NCBI GenBank assembly: GCA_016720065.1
Contig: JADJXY010000002.1
Location: forward strand, 8,501-72,500
From: Betaproteobacteria bacterium
GTDB taxonomy: Bacteria > Pseudomonadota > Gammaproteobacteria > Burkholderiales > Rhodocyclaceae
DNA length: 64,000 nucleotides
Direction of reading: 5' to 3'
The notes under the pieces are model-generated. The model searched no databases and was not told where the DNA came from. It was given only the letters and a program-made list of their open reading frames with translations. The translations under genes were made by a program, and so were the position numbers. Below, one piece after another: positions 16,800 to 26,586 of this stretch; within the stretch, counting starts at the first letter, position 1, and every line of letters begins with the position of its first letter.

Positions 16800-18845
16800 C
16801 TATGGCAGGCAGCGGCTGGAGAGGCGCTCGGCCAGCGCCTCCGCGCTCATGGGGCGGCCAAAATGGTAGCCCTGGGCGTATCGGCAGCCGAGGCGGGCGA
16901 GGGCCTCGGCCTGTTCGGCCGATTCGATGCCCTCGGCGATGACCTGGAGTTCGAGTTCCTGGGCGATGGCGATGATGGCCCGCACCACGGCGGCGTCGCT
17001 GCGGTCGCTGTGCACGCTGCTGACGAAGGAGCGGTCGATCTTGAGGCGGTCGATGGGCATGCGCTTCAAATAGGCGAGGCTGGAGTAGCCGGTGCCGAAA
17101 TCGTCGATGGCCAGGCTGATGCCCAGGCGCGCCAGTTCGTCCAGTGCCCCCAGCGCATCGCTGCCGCCGTCCATGAGCAGGCTTTCGGTGATTTCCAGTT
17201 CGATCAGATCGGGGGTCAGCCGATGGCGGCGGAAAGTATCGAGGACGGTCTCCACGAAGTTGGAATGGGTGAGTTGAGCGACGGAAAGGTTGACCGCCAC
17301 GGGGAGCCGGAATCCCGCATCGCGCCAGATCGCCGCCTGGCGACAGGCCTGGTCGAGAACCCAGGCCCCCATGGGGATGATGAGCCCCGAGGTCTCGGCA
17401 ACCGGGATGAAGCGCCCGGGGCTCACGGCCCCCAGCTCCGGGTGGCGCCAGCGCAGAAGCGCCTCGCAGGCGACGATGCGGCCGCCGGGGAGCTCCACCT
17501 GGGGCTGGAAGTTCAGACAGAACTCCCCCTTTTCGGCGGCGACGGCCAGATACCTTTCCAGGGACATCCGCTCCCGCGCGTGCTCGGCCATGTCGCTGCT
17601 GAAAAAAGCGAACTGGCCACGCCCCCGCTCCTTGGCGGCGTAGAGGGCGAGGTCCGCATTCTTGAGCAGGGCCACGGCGTCGTCGCCCTCGTGGGGGAAG
17701 AAGGCAATGCCGGCCGAGGCTCGCACCGAGAGTTCGCCGTTGATCATGGCGATGGGGCGGCGCAGGTTTTCCAGCAGGCGGCCGATGCGCCCGCCTACCT
17801 GGGCGAGGTCCGGCGCCTCGGGAATGACGACGATGAATTCGTCGCCCCCCTGGCGCGCCACCACGGCCGGGTCGGGAAATTCCTGCCGCAGGCGCCGTGC
17901 CACTTCGATCAGCACCTTGTCCCCTGCCTGGTGCCCCATGGAGTCGTTGATGTTCTTGAAAAAGTCGAGATCGAGGTAGACCACCGCCACGCTGCTGCCA
18001 TCGTCCCGCGCCCGGGCCAGCAGTTCGGTCAGCCGCTCGGCCAGGAGGAAGCGATTGGCCAGGCTGGTGAGGCTGTCCCGGGTGGCGAGGAACTGGATCA
18101 TTTCCTCCTGCTGTTTACGGTCGGTGATGTCGGTAATGGAACCCGCCATGCGCCGGGCCACGCCGTCTTCGTCGAAATGGGCGATGCCCCGCGACAGGCC
18201 CCAGGCCCAGGTGCCATCGGCGCGGCGGATGCGATACTCGCACTCGAAATGCGGCGTCTTGCCGCGCAGGTGGCGGGTGTTGGCGTCGCTGTACTTGGCC
18301 CGGTCCTCCGGGTGAACCAGATCCAGCCACTCGTCGGTGGTCTTCACGGCAAAATCCTGGGGATAGCCGAGGATGTTGAGCAGGCGCGGCGAGAGGAAGA
18401 GATTCTTGGTGACGGGATTCCACTCCCAGATGCCGTCCGCCGCCCCCTTGAGGGCGAGGGAAAAGCCCGTCTCGCTTGCTTCCAGGCCGCTGATGGCGCC
18501 GTCGTCGGTGACCGAAACGTCGTGCACCATCCACAGGAAAGTCGGCGGGGTGGTCGGCAGGGGGGCCAGGCTGGCCTCGACGCGGTGGCGGCGGTGTGGC
18601 GTCAGCAATTCGTAGCGCTGCTTTTTGCCGGCGGGGAAGTCCTCCGCCCGTCCCGGCGTGGCGATGCGCCGACCGACCAGGTCCGGCAGGAAACACCCGA
18701 TGACTTCGGCGCTGCTGCGATCCATGTCGGCGAGCAGGCGTTCGTTGATATGGAGAATGCGCAGATCGCCGCCCAGCAGCGCCGCGCCGGTCGGGAGGTG
18801 ATCGACCATTTGCTGCCAGGTTGTGCCGGCGGTTTTTGACGTCAT
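16800..18845 (-). CDS. PAS-PAS-GGDEF-EAL cyclic-di-GMP signalling protein
   Basis: From ATG 18845 the protein is 681 residues: a PAS domain (about 10-120), a second PAS with PAC segment (about 135-260, WEWNPVTKN and GSITDITDRK), a GGDEF domain (about 270-430, intact RQGGDEF) and an EAL domain (about 440-680, intact EALLRW and DDFGTGYSS). No RxxD product-inhibition site precedes GGDEF. Both catalytic motifs are present, so it could make or break cyclic-di-GMP. There is no membrane segment. Upstream in-frame ATGs at 18989 and 19034 are possible, but the extra sequence does not look like protein. It is followed by aceK, probably in one transcript. Confidence 0.9.
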   Translation of the reverse strand: MTSKTAGTTWQQMVDHLPTGAALLGGDLRILHINERLLADMDRSSAEVIGCFLPDLVGRRIATPGRAEDFPAGKKQRYELLTPHRRHRVEASLAPLPTTPPTFLWMVHDVSVTDDGAISGLEASETGFSLALKGAADGIWEWNPVTKNLFLSPRLLNILGYPQDFAVKTTDEWLDLVHPEDRAKYSDANTRHLRGKTPHFECEYRIRRADGTWAWGLSRGIAHFDEDGVARRMAGSITDITDRKQQEEMIQFLATRDSLTSLANRFLLAERLTELLARARDDGSSVAVVYLDLDFFKNINDSMGHQAGDKVLIEVARRLRQEFPDPAVVARQGGDEFIVVIPEAPDLAQVGGRIGRLLENLRRPIAMINGELSVRASAGIAFFPHEGDDAVALLKNADLALYAAKERGRGQFAFFSSDMAEHARERMSLERYLAVAAEKGEFCLNFQPQVELPGGRIVACEALLRWRHPELGAVSPGRFIPVAETSGLIIPMGAWVLDQACRQAAIWRDAGFRLPVAVNLSVAQLTHSNFVETVLDTFRRHRLTPDLIELEITESLLMDGGSDALGALDELARLGISLAIDDFGTGYSSLAYLKRMPIDRLKIDRSFVSSVHSDRSDAAVVRAIIAIAQELELQVIAEGIESAEQAEALARLGCRYAQGYHFGRPMSAEALAERLSSRCLP

Positions 18846-19142
18846 GGACGTGTCATCCAGTATTCCTCCCGTCGCTGGGGGTGGCCCGGCGACGCGGTAT
18901 CGCCTCTCGTGGTTCAGCAGGCGGCGGCCGATGACTCCACGCCCCGTGCTCCGTAGAAGAATAGCGCTTTTCTGCGCCGCTTGTGTCATTTGCCGTCCGT
19001 AACCACTGTTTTCGCGGGCGACGCGGGCGGGCATCGCCGGCTTCGCCCGTCGGGTCCGGCAAAGGGGCGGGGGAGCGTTCGCGAAAAGCGTGCCTTGGCG
19101 GAAAAGTTTGATCCGCTGTAAGGCTGGGGAAAGTTGCCCCCG

Positions 19143-19148
19143 TATAAT
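19143..19148 (+). promoter_or_regulatory. Candidate -10 element of the monomeric isocitrate dehydrogenase gene
   Basis: A perfect TATAAT lies 106 bases before ATG 19255, but I see no convincing -35 hexamer at the right distance. Confidence 0.35.
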
Positions 19149-19254
19149 TCTGCATGCAGAAAAAAGCCTCGGGCGCCGCCGTGCCCGGCCCGCCCTTTCC
19201 GCTGCCCGTCTCTGCCTTGCGGGCAGCTCACCTGACCACTATTCCGAGGTAAGC

Positions 19255-21492
19255 ATGGCCACTGGGAAGTCGAAGATCATTTATACCCTCACGGACGAGG
19301 CGCCGCTCCTGGCGACCTGTGCCTTCCTTCCCGTGGTCCGCGCCTTCACCGGTCCGGCCGGGATCGACATAGAAAAGGCCGACATTTCCGTATCTGCCCG
19401 TGTGCTGGCCGAGTTTCCCGAATTTCTGAGCGAGCAACAGCGGGTGCCCAACACCCTGGCGGAACTGGGCAAGAAGACGCTGGAGCCCGACGCCAATATC
19501 ATCAAGCTGCCCAACATCAGCGCCTCCGTGGCCCAGTTGAAGGCCTGCATCAAGGAACTGCAGGAGAAGGGCTTCAACTTGCCCGACTACCCGGAAAACC
19601 CCGCCAGCGAGGCCGACAAGGCGCTCAGGATCCGCTACGGCAAGTGTCTGGGTTCCGCCGTCAATCCGGTGCTGCGCGAAGGCAACTCGGACCGCCGCGC
19701 GCCGATGGCCGTCAAGAATTACGCCAAGAAGCGTCCGCACTCCATGGGCGAATGGAAGCAGTGGTCCCAGACCCACGTTTCCCACATGGAACACGGTGAC
19801 TTCTACCACGGCGAAAAGTCGATGACCCTCGACAAGCCGCGCTCGGTGCGCATGGAACTGATCGCCAAGGGCGGCAAGACCACGGTGTTGAAGCCCAAGC
19901 TCTCCCTGCTCGCAGGCGAGATCATCGATTCGATGTTCATGAGCAAGAAGGCGCTGTGCGAGTTCTACGAGCAGACTCTGGAAGATTGCCGCGAGGCCGG
20001 CATCCTCTACTCGCTGCACGTCAAGGCGACGATGATGAAGGTCTCGCACCCCATCGTCTTCGGCCACTGCGTCAAGATTTACTACAAGGACGCCTTCGAG
20101 AAGCACGGCAAGACCTTCGACGAACTGGGCATCAACGTCAATAACGGCATGGTGGACCTCTACGAGAAGATCAAGGCCCTGCCGGAATCCAAGCGCGACG
20201 AGATCATCCGCGACCTGCACGCCTGCCAGGAACACCGGCCGCGTCTGGCCATGGTCGATTCGGCCAAGGGCATCACCAATTTCCACTCGCCCAACGACAT
20301 CATCGTCGACGCCTCCATGCCGGCCATGATCCGCCAGGGCGGCAAGATGTGGGGTGCCGACGGCAAGCAGTACGACAGCAAGTGCGTCATGCCGGAATCG
20401 ACCTTTGCCCGCATTTACCAGGAGATGATCAACTTCTGCAAATGGCACGGCAACTTCGATCCCAAGACCATGGGCACGGTGCCCAACGTCGGCCTCATGG
20501 CCCAGCAGGCCGAGGAATACGGCTCCCACGACAAGACCTTCGAGGTTGCCGAAGACGGCATCGCCAACATCGTCGATATCGACAGTGGTGAAGTGCTGCT
20601 TACCCAGAACGTGGAAGCCGGCGACATCTGGCGCATGTGCCAGGTCAAGGACGCGCCGATCCGCGACTGGGTCAAGCTGGCCGTCACCCGCGCCCGCAAT
20701 TCCAGCACCCCCGCCGTCTTCTGGCTCGATCCCTATCGTCCCCACGAAAATGAGCTGATCAAGAAGGTCGAGACCTACCTCAAGGATTACGACACCACCG
20801 GCCTCGACATCAGGATCATGTCCCAGGTGCGCGCCATGCGCTTCACCCTGGAGCGCGTTGCCCGCGGCCTCGACACCATCTCGGTCACCGGCAACATCCT
20901 GCGCGACTACCTCACCGACCTCTTCCCCATCATGGAGCTGGGTACCTCGGCCAAGATGCTGTCCATCGTTCCCCTCATGAACGGCGGCGGCATGTACGAG
21001 ACCGGCGCCGGCGGCTCGGCCCCCAAGCACGTGCAGCAACTGGTGCAGGAGAACCACCTGCGCTGGGATTCCCTGGGCGAATTCCTGGCCCTGGCCGTGT
21101 CCCTGGAGGAACTGGGCATCAAGGAAAACAATCCCCGCGCCAAGCTCCTGGCCAAGACCCTGGACGCCGCCACCGGCAAGCTCCTCGACAACAACAAGTC
21201 GCCCTCGCCCAAGACCGGCGAACTGGACAACCGCGGTTCCCAGTTCTACCTGGCCATGTACTGGGCCCAGGAGCTGGCGGAGCAGGGCGAGGACAAGGCC
21301 CTGGCCGCCCACTTCGCACCCCTGGCCAGCAGCCTGAGCGAGAGCGAAGGGCAGATCATCGCCGAGCTCAAGATGGTGCAGGGCAAGCCGGCGGACATCG
21401 GTGGCTACTACCGCGCCGACGCCGAGAAGTGCAAGGCCGTCATGCGGCCCAGCCCGACGCTCAACGCGGTGCTGAAGGCCTTCAGCGCCTGA
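19255..21492 (+). CDS. icd2: Monomeric NADP-dependent isocitrate dehydrogenase
   Basis: The 745-residue protein, from ATG 19255 after GAGGT, is the length of the monomeric IDH family. Typical segments include YTLTDEAPLLATCAFLPVVR at the start, ITNFHSPNDIIVDASMPAM, and the NADP region with FWLDPYRPHENELIKKV. It converts isocitrate to 2-oxoglutarate. This family is unrelated in fold length to the dimeric enzyme encoded 254 bases downstream and is not known as an AceK target. A long overlapping minus-strand frame is a shadow of high GC. The monomeric form is common in Rhodocyclales and other betaproteobacteria. Confidence 0.96.
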   Translation: MATGKSKIIYTLTDEAPLLATCAFLPVVRAFTGPAGIDIEKADISVSARVLAEFPEFLSEQQRVPNTLAELGKKTLEPDANIIKLPNISASVAQLKACIKELQEKGFNLPDYPENPASEADKALRIRYGKCLGSAVNPVLREGNSDRRAPMAVKNYAKKRPHSMGEWKQWSQTHVSHMEHGDFYHGEKSMTLDKPRSVRMELIAKGGKTTVLKPKLSLLAGEIIDSMFMSKKALCEFYEQTLEDCREAGILYSLHVKATMMKVSHPIVFGHCVKIYYKDAFEKHGKTFDELGINVNNGMVDLYEKIKALPESKRDEIIRDLHACQEHRPRLAMVDSAKGITNFHSPNDIIVDASMPAMIRQGGKMWGADGKQYDSKCVMPESTFARIYQEMINFCKWHGNFDPKTMGTVPNVGLMAQQAEEYGSHDKTFEVAEDGIANIVDIDSGEVLLTQNVEAGDIWRMCQVKDAPIRDWVKLAVTRARNSSTPAVFWLDPYRPHENELIKKVETYLKDYDTTGLDIRIMSQVRAMRFTLERVARGLDTISVTGNILRDYLTDLFPIMELGTSAKMLSIVPLMNGGGMYETGAGGSAPKHVQQLVQENHLRWDSLGEFLALAVSLEELGIKENNPRAKLLAKTLDAATGKLLDNNKSPSPKTGELDNRGSQFYLAMYWAQELAEQGEDKALAAHFAPLASSLSESEGQIIAELKMVQGKPADIGGYYRADAEKCKAVMRPSPTLNAVLKAFSA

Positions 21493-21616
21493 GCGCCCGT
21501 GGGCGCCCTGGCCGCCGTCCATGGCGTGCCCGGGTGCCCCGGCGACTTCGGTCCGGTGGAAGCGAAAACCCGCTTCACCGGGCCCGCTTCTTTGGTGTTA
21601 AGTCCAATGGCCTAGG

Positions 21617-21646
21617 CTGACAGAGGCGCCGGGTTTGCCGCATAAT
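21617..21646 (+). promoter_or_regulatory. Putative promoter of icd
   Basis: CTGACA (21617-21622) and CATAAT (21641-21646) are 18 bases apart, about 100 bases before ATG 21747. A GC hairpin (21647-21662) directly follows the -10 box and would lie at the start of the leader. Confidence 0.4.
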
Positions 21647-21746
21647 CCCCGCTCGTGCGGGGCGCAGGACAACCCTCTCCCGGCATCGCCCGCAAGGGAT
21701 ACTGACGCAAACCCAGGTCGTCCAAAACAACGCAAATGGAGTGGAT

Positions 21747-22985
<1,239 letters not shown>

Positions 22986-23004
22986 GCGTCTCGCGCTTCA
23001 CGCT

Positions 23005-23031
23005 CGAAGCCCCCGCCAGTCGGGGGCTTCG
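23005..23031 (+). terminator. Terminator of icd
   Basis: An 11-bp perfect stem (CGAAGCCCCCG at 23005-23015 with 23021-23031) with a 5-base loop is followed by TATTTTC, 20 bases after the stop codon. Confidence 0.8.
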
Positions 23032-23108
23032 TATTTTCGGCCGGACTGACTCCGGGTGCTGTCCGCCGGACGGTGAAGGTTAATAGCCGGCCCATGCCCG
23101 ATTGGCCT

Positions 23109-23375
23109 CTACTCGTAGTGCGACCACATGCGAAGGACGCGGACAATGCGCTCCTTGGCAAAGACCTCGTAGACCAAACGGTGCTGAATGTTGATGCGTC
23201 GCGAGTAGGTGCCGGCAAGGTCGCCGACGAGCTTTTCATAGGGTGGCGGATTCTGGAACGGATCGGCAGCGAGCACCGCCAACAGATCCAGCGCTTTGTC
23301 CTTGAGGCCCGCCAGAGCGAGCTTCTTGGCGTCCTTCTGCGCGTGCTTCGAATAGACGACGTGCCAACTCACCAC
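23109..23375 (-). CDS. YoeB/Txe-type toxin (ribosome-dependent mRNA interferase)
   Basis: The 88-residue protein matches the YoeB/Txe fold: WHVVYSKHAQKDAKKL at the start, a central PPPYEKLVGDLAGTYSRRIN and the end QHRLVYEVFAKERIVRVLRMWSHYE, here quoted as LVYEVF and RMWSHYE. The terminal His-Tyr and the internal Arg residues are those used in catalysis in YoeB. It overlaps its antitoxin gene by seven bases. Toxins of this family cut mRNA at the ribosome. It lies 123 bases after icd, in a patch with mobile-element features. Confidence 0.9.
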   Translation of the reverse strand: MVSWHVVYSKHAQKDAKKLALAGLKDKALDLLAVLAADPFQNPPPYEKLVGDLAGTYSRRINIQHRLVYEVFAKERIVRVLRMWSHYE

Positions 23376-23611
23376 TCAAGGTCCTGGGTACTCTTGTCGA
23401 GAGGCTCGGCCATACCTTCCTTGATTGATTCGCGCATGCCAGGAACAGAGAGCAAATAGAGTGTCTCCTGAATAGCGTCCCAGTCTTCGGTTGAGAGCAG
23501 AACCGCACTAGCCCGCTTCCCTGCGATGAGAATAGGCTGATGTGATTCGGCCGCCTGGTCGATGAGGCGATATAGGTTGGCGCGAGCTTCGGTCGCGGTA
23601 AGGGCTGCCAT
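23369..23611 (-). CDS. YefM/Phd-type antitoxin
   Basis: The 80-residue protein has the Phd/YefM N-terminal DNA-binding layout (TATEARANLYRLIDQAAESH, followed by QPILIAGKRASAVLLSTEDW). Its C-terminal tail is acidic and would wrap the toxin. ATG 23611 follows AGGAGAT. It is the first gene of the pair, which is the usual order, and it should repress its own promoter together with the toxin. Confidence 0.9.
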   Translation of the reverse strand: MAALTATEARANLYRLIDQAAESHQPILIAGKRASAVLLSTEDWDAIQETLYLLSVPGMRESIKEGMAEPLDKSTQDLEW

Positions 23612-23734
23612 GTTCGATCTCCTACAGGCGAAGTCGTAACGGTACGGATTTGCGTACGTCGCGTCAATGCACTAGTCAAGACTGCCAATGTCTTTCCTGG
23701 CATCTGGCCAAGCCATTAGTCGAGGCACGCGTTC

Positions 23735-23880
23735 TCACGGGCGGCGTCCCGCCGAGTGGTGTAAGAGCTGAAGGTGTTGAGTTTGCCGTTGGGGGTCCTG
23801 CAGGGCTCCCACGGCGGGCTTACGGCGCTTGCCGTAGCGGGTCCGGTTGAACGAGGGGTAGGCGGCACTGCGTGCGGCAT
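23735..23880 (-). other. Hairpin-rich attC-like block downstream of the VOC gene
   Basis: On the minus strand, beginning 44 bases after the VOC stop, are GCCTACC (23863-23857) and then GTTCAACCGGACC. They resemble the R'' and L'' boxes of an integron attC site. Further on come a series of hairpins: TACGGC arms at 23820-23835, a GCCGT-TGGG arm pair at about 23788-23818 and GGCGG arms near 23741-23754. I found no convincing right-hand box, so this is at best a decayed or partial site. The stretch from 23612 to 23906 carries no gene that I can support. Confidence 0.4.
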
Positions 23881-23906
23881 GGTGTGGCACACCTTTGACC
23901 GAGCAA

Positions 23907-24287
23907 CTACTCAGCCTGTTTGAACTGAACAATGTTGCCCTCGGGGTCCCAACCGTCAAGGACGATATGGCCGCGAAAGTGCCAGGCTCCAGCCTCGGGC
24001 TTGAGGTAGCCGCCTGTAGCCTCGGCTGCGCTGCGAACCTGCGCCAGGCTGTTGACGACGAAGGTAGGCTTGAAGGGCGTTTCTTCTCTTGGTTCCGGCG
24101 GCTTCGTGATGGTGATTCCTGCGGCGTACTTCCGTGGGATGGTGTGAATCACTAGCTCGTAGATTTTGTTCCGGAGAAGATCGTGAGACGAGTCCGATTC
24201 GATGACTTCAAGGCCCAGCGTCTGCTGGTAGAAGGCAGAGACACGCTTCTTGCTCTTGGCGAAAACAACGAGGCCTTGTTGAGGCAT
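23907..24287 (-). CDS. VOC superfamily (glyoxalase/bleomycin-resistance fold) protein
   Basis: The 126-residue protein starts MPQQGLVVFAKSKKRVSAFY after an AGGGAA site and ends with GHIVLDGWDPEGNIVQFKQ, a VOC hallmark. It has one pair of beta-alpha-beta-beta-beta modules. The metal-ligand positions are not the standard set, so the reaction is unknown. Single-gene VOC proteins are frequent integron cassettes. The left end of the IS1182-like element lies only 35 bases upstream of the start, so the original promoter was probably removed. Confidence 0.82.
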   Translation of the reverse strand: MPQQGLVVFAKSKKRVSAFYQQTLGLEVIESDSSHDLLRNKIYELVIHTIPRKYAAGITITKPPEPREETPFKPTFVVNSLAQVRSAAEATGGYLKPEAGAWHFRGHIVLDGWDPEGNIVQFKQAE

Positions 24288-24322
24288 GTTCTGTTCCCTG
24301 AGATTGATGGCGGTGGCATAAC

Positions 24323-26113
24323 GAGGCTGTAGAAAAACCCATTTTTCCAACCCCTGCCCCGCATTGGCAGGATTTTTTGCAGGCGGGTGGCGGCCGGTTG
24401 GAATCCGGGGTGAAGCGGTGGAAATGCTGATCGCGAGCCAGCCGCGGGGGCCGGAAGGCAGTGCTTGGGAGATTGGGGAGAAGTCACGCGGGCCGTTCAT
24501 CGGCTGATCCTCATCCGGCGTACCCATGGTGGGCCAGCTTTTCGATGTTGTGGACCACGCAGTAGAGCTTCCACTGTCCATCCACCTTGGCGCGCCCCCG
24601 CAGGGTAAAACGATCCATCCGCTTGTTGCCCCGCACGTTGCCGAACACCGGCTCCACGGTGGCGAAACGCCGGCCATAGCGGCGTCGGCCTTCCTCGCTG
24701 TCGATGGCCTGCTTCATCCGGTCGGTATGGCTCTCCGTGGCGCCGGGCGCCTTGCCCCGGAAGAAACAGACCTGTCGGACCAGGGTCTTCTCCGGGGTTC
24801 TCAGGCATCGCGCCCGCAGTTCGCAGGGCACACAGTCCCGCTGGGCGCCGGTGAACTTGGTGGCCAGGTGGCCGTTGTGGATGCAGTTCGACCCGTTCTG
24901 GTAAAGGGCCTTGCCCGCCGGGCAGAGGCAGGTGCCCGCCTCGGGGTCGTAGTCGAAATCGGCCGGCCGGAAGCGCTTGGCTGCTTTCGGCGGCTTGCCC
25001 TTGTCGTAGAGCGGATCAGGCTTGGCCCGGTGGCGGCCCTGGTCCTGAAAGCGCTCGTCCCGCTGGCGCATGCCGGCATCGGCGATGAGGGCCGGGACGG
25101 CGGCCTCGGCCAAGGCCTTCAGATTGGCCTCGCTGTGATAGCCGGCATCGGCGGTGATGAGCGTCTCCGGCGTACGCAGTGATCGGGTCGCCTCCACCAC
25201 CGGCAGCAGCAATTCCTGCTCGGAACCGGTGCCGTGGGCCTGAGCATCGACGATGACCTGGGCCTGCGCATCCACCGCCGCCACCCCGGTATAACCCTGG
25301 ATGACCCCCTTGCTGGTGGCCATCTTGGCGGACTCGTTGTCGGTTTGGTTGGAGAGCCGCACGGCGCCCTTGGCGCCGGTGCGATCCTTGGGGTGGGCAG
25401 TGAGCCATTCCCGGTTCTTCTTGGCCTCCGCCTGCAGCCGGGCCAGTTGCCGAGCCTCCCGGTCGGAAGGTCCGCCGTCGCCGCCGGCATCGGCCTCGCG
25501 GTGGCGATCCAGCATCTTCTTCGCCGCGGCCTCCATCTTCTCGGCCCGGCGCAGGAAATCCGCCCGGGTGCCGCTCCTCGTCTTGCTCGCGTTGCTGGGG
25601 AGCTTCACCCCATCGATGGCGAACATCTCCCGACCGATGAGTCCCTGGCGATCGCAGATGGTCAGCACCTGGGCGAAGAGTTGGGCGGCCAGGTCGCCCA
25701 GATTGGCGACGAAGGCGGCCAGGGTGGTGAAATGGGGTTGGGAATCACCGGATAGCGCCATGAACACGACGTTCTCCCGGCAGGCCGCTTCGATCCGACG
25801 GGAGCCGACGATGCCCCGGCTGTAGGCGAGCAGCACGACCTTGAGGAGTACCGCTGGGGCATAGGCGCTGGCGCCCTGCTGGTCATTGCGGTAGCGGGCT
25901 TCCAGGGCCGAGAGGTCAAGCTCGTGATCCACCAGGTAGTTCAGGGCATGCTCGAAGGTGCCGGGAACGAGTTGCTGGTCGAAATCGACCGGCAACAGTT
26001 TCAGCCCCTTATGCACCGGCTTGAATCGCGCCATTCCCGCCTCCACGAAATGCATTCGACATTGTGCGATTTTGCCAGGACTGGCGGCGGTTTGGGGGTT
26101 TTTCTACAGCCTC
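24323..26113 (-). mobile_element. IS1182-family insertion sequence
   Basis: A perfect 18-bp terminal inverted repeat, GAGGCTGTAGAAAAACCC at 24323-24340 and its complement at 26096-26113, brackets one transposase gene. The element is 1791 bp. The bases AAC occur on both outer sides (24320-24322 and 26114-26116), a possible three-base target duplication, though this is too short to be certain. The element separates the VOC gene from the truncated integrase. Confidence 0.9.
24511..26034 (-). CDS. IS1182-family transposase
   Basis: The 507-residue protein starts at ATG 26034, five bases after GGAGG; an in-frame ATG at 26055 would add seven residues. The N-terminal part has the DUF772-type segment LDLSALEARYRNDQQGASAY. 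Conserved blocks follow: FAIDGVKLPSNASKTRSGTR, then SADAG-like ITADAGYHSE, and a zinc-finger-like cysteine cluster (CLCPAG, CVPCELRARC). The C-terminus has GRRFATVEPVFGNVRGNKRM with the last acidic residue of the DDE catalytic triad. The frame is intact, so the element may still be active. Confidence 0.92.
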   Translation of the reverse strand: MARFKPVHKGLKLLPVDFDQQLVPGTFEHALNYLVDHELDLSALEARYRNDQQGASAYAPAVLLKVVLLAYSRGIVGSRRIEAACRENVVFMALSGDSQPHFTTLAAFVANLGDLAAQLFAQVLTICDRQGLIGREMFAIDGVKLPSNASKTRSGTRADFLRRAEKMEAAAKKMLDRHREADAGGDGGPSDREARQLARLQAEAKKNREWLTAHPKDRTGAKGAVRLSNQTDNESAKMATSKGVIQGYTGVAAVDAQAQVIVDAQAHGTGSEQELLLPVVEATRSLRTPETLITADAGYHSEANLKALAEAAVPALIADAGMRQRDERFQDQGRHRAKPDPLYDKGKPPKAAKRFRPADFDYDPEAGTCLCPAGKALYQNGSNCIHNGHLATKFTGAQRDCVPCELRARCLRTPEKTLVRQVCFFRGKAPGATESHTDRMKQAIDSEEGRRRYGRRFATVEPVFGNVRGNKRMDRFTLRGRAKVDGQWKLYCVVHNIEKLAHHGYAG

Positions 26114-26138
26114 AACGTTTAGTCGATGCCGTATTCGG

Positions 26139-26170
26139 CCAATATCCTGGGATCATGTCCAATATCCTGG
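26139..26170 (+). repeat. Two 12-bp direct repeats next to the integrase remnant
   Basis: CCAATATCCTGG occurs at 26139-26150 and again at 26159-26170, 20 bases apart. They lie between the IS end and the integrase start, where an attI site with direct repeats would be expected. Confidence 0.5.
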
Positions 26171-26248
26171 CGGATCGGACATGCGGCAAGCCTTGCGTAA
26201 GGCGAAAAACTGGCGTACAACTGTTTGTCCATACAGCTATTGTCTCCC

Positions 26249-26418
26249 GTGAAACCGGACACCCCTTCCTCTTCCGATCAACCCGCACCGAGGTTACTCG
26301 ACCAGGTGCGGCGCGCGATTCGCATACGTCATTACAGCATACGCACGGAAGAGGCTTATGTCTATTGGGTGCGTTGGTTCGTGCGTTTCCACGGGTTGCG
26401 TCACCCCCGCAGCGTCTC
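26249..26418 (+). pseudogene. intI: Truncated integron integrase (N-terminal fragment)
   Basis: From GTG 26249 the frame reads a short linker, then PRLLDQVRRAIRIRHYSIRT, EEAYVYWVRWFVRFHGLRHPR. This is the N-terminal SAM-like domain of integron integrases (tyrosine recombinases). After RHPR at about 26415 the match ends abruptly, and the frame runs on into unrelated sequence. The catalytic domain with the R-H-R-Y residues is absent. Its orientation, divergent from the VOC and toxin-antitoxin genes, is that expected for intI and its cassettes. The region 26419-26586 up to fliN has no gene that I can support. Confidence 0.75.
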
Positions 26419-26586
26419 CAGGGGCGGGCGCCGGGCGTGGGGGCACCACGGTCATGGCTCTTGGCCCGCGTTGCGACGCATCGAAGGGAAATTGGGGGTG
26501 TGCTCTCCCGCTCACTCCAGCGCCAAACCGCGCACGCGCCTCACCAGGGCCTCGCCGGCTGCGGGAGCCGGCCGGCGCTGGGCTCC

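Noticed and set aside
19228..21522. A 764-codon open frame on the minus strand across the monomeric isocitrate dehydrogenase
   Set aside because: It is a mirror frame produced by high-GC codon bias; the plus-strand protein is conserved along its whole length and the reverse product shows no recognisable domain.
26408..26586. A possible fliO gene after fliN
   Set aside because: No frame has a membrane segment or FliO-like sequence; the longest reading is a short Pro-rich stretch and the frame straight after fliN stops after 24 codons.
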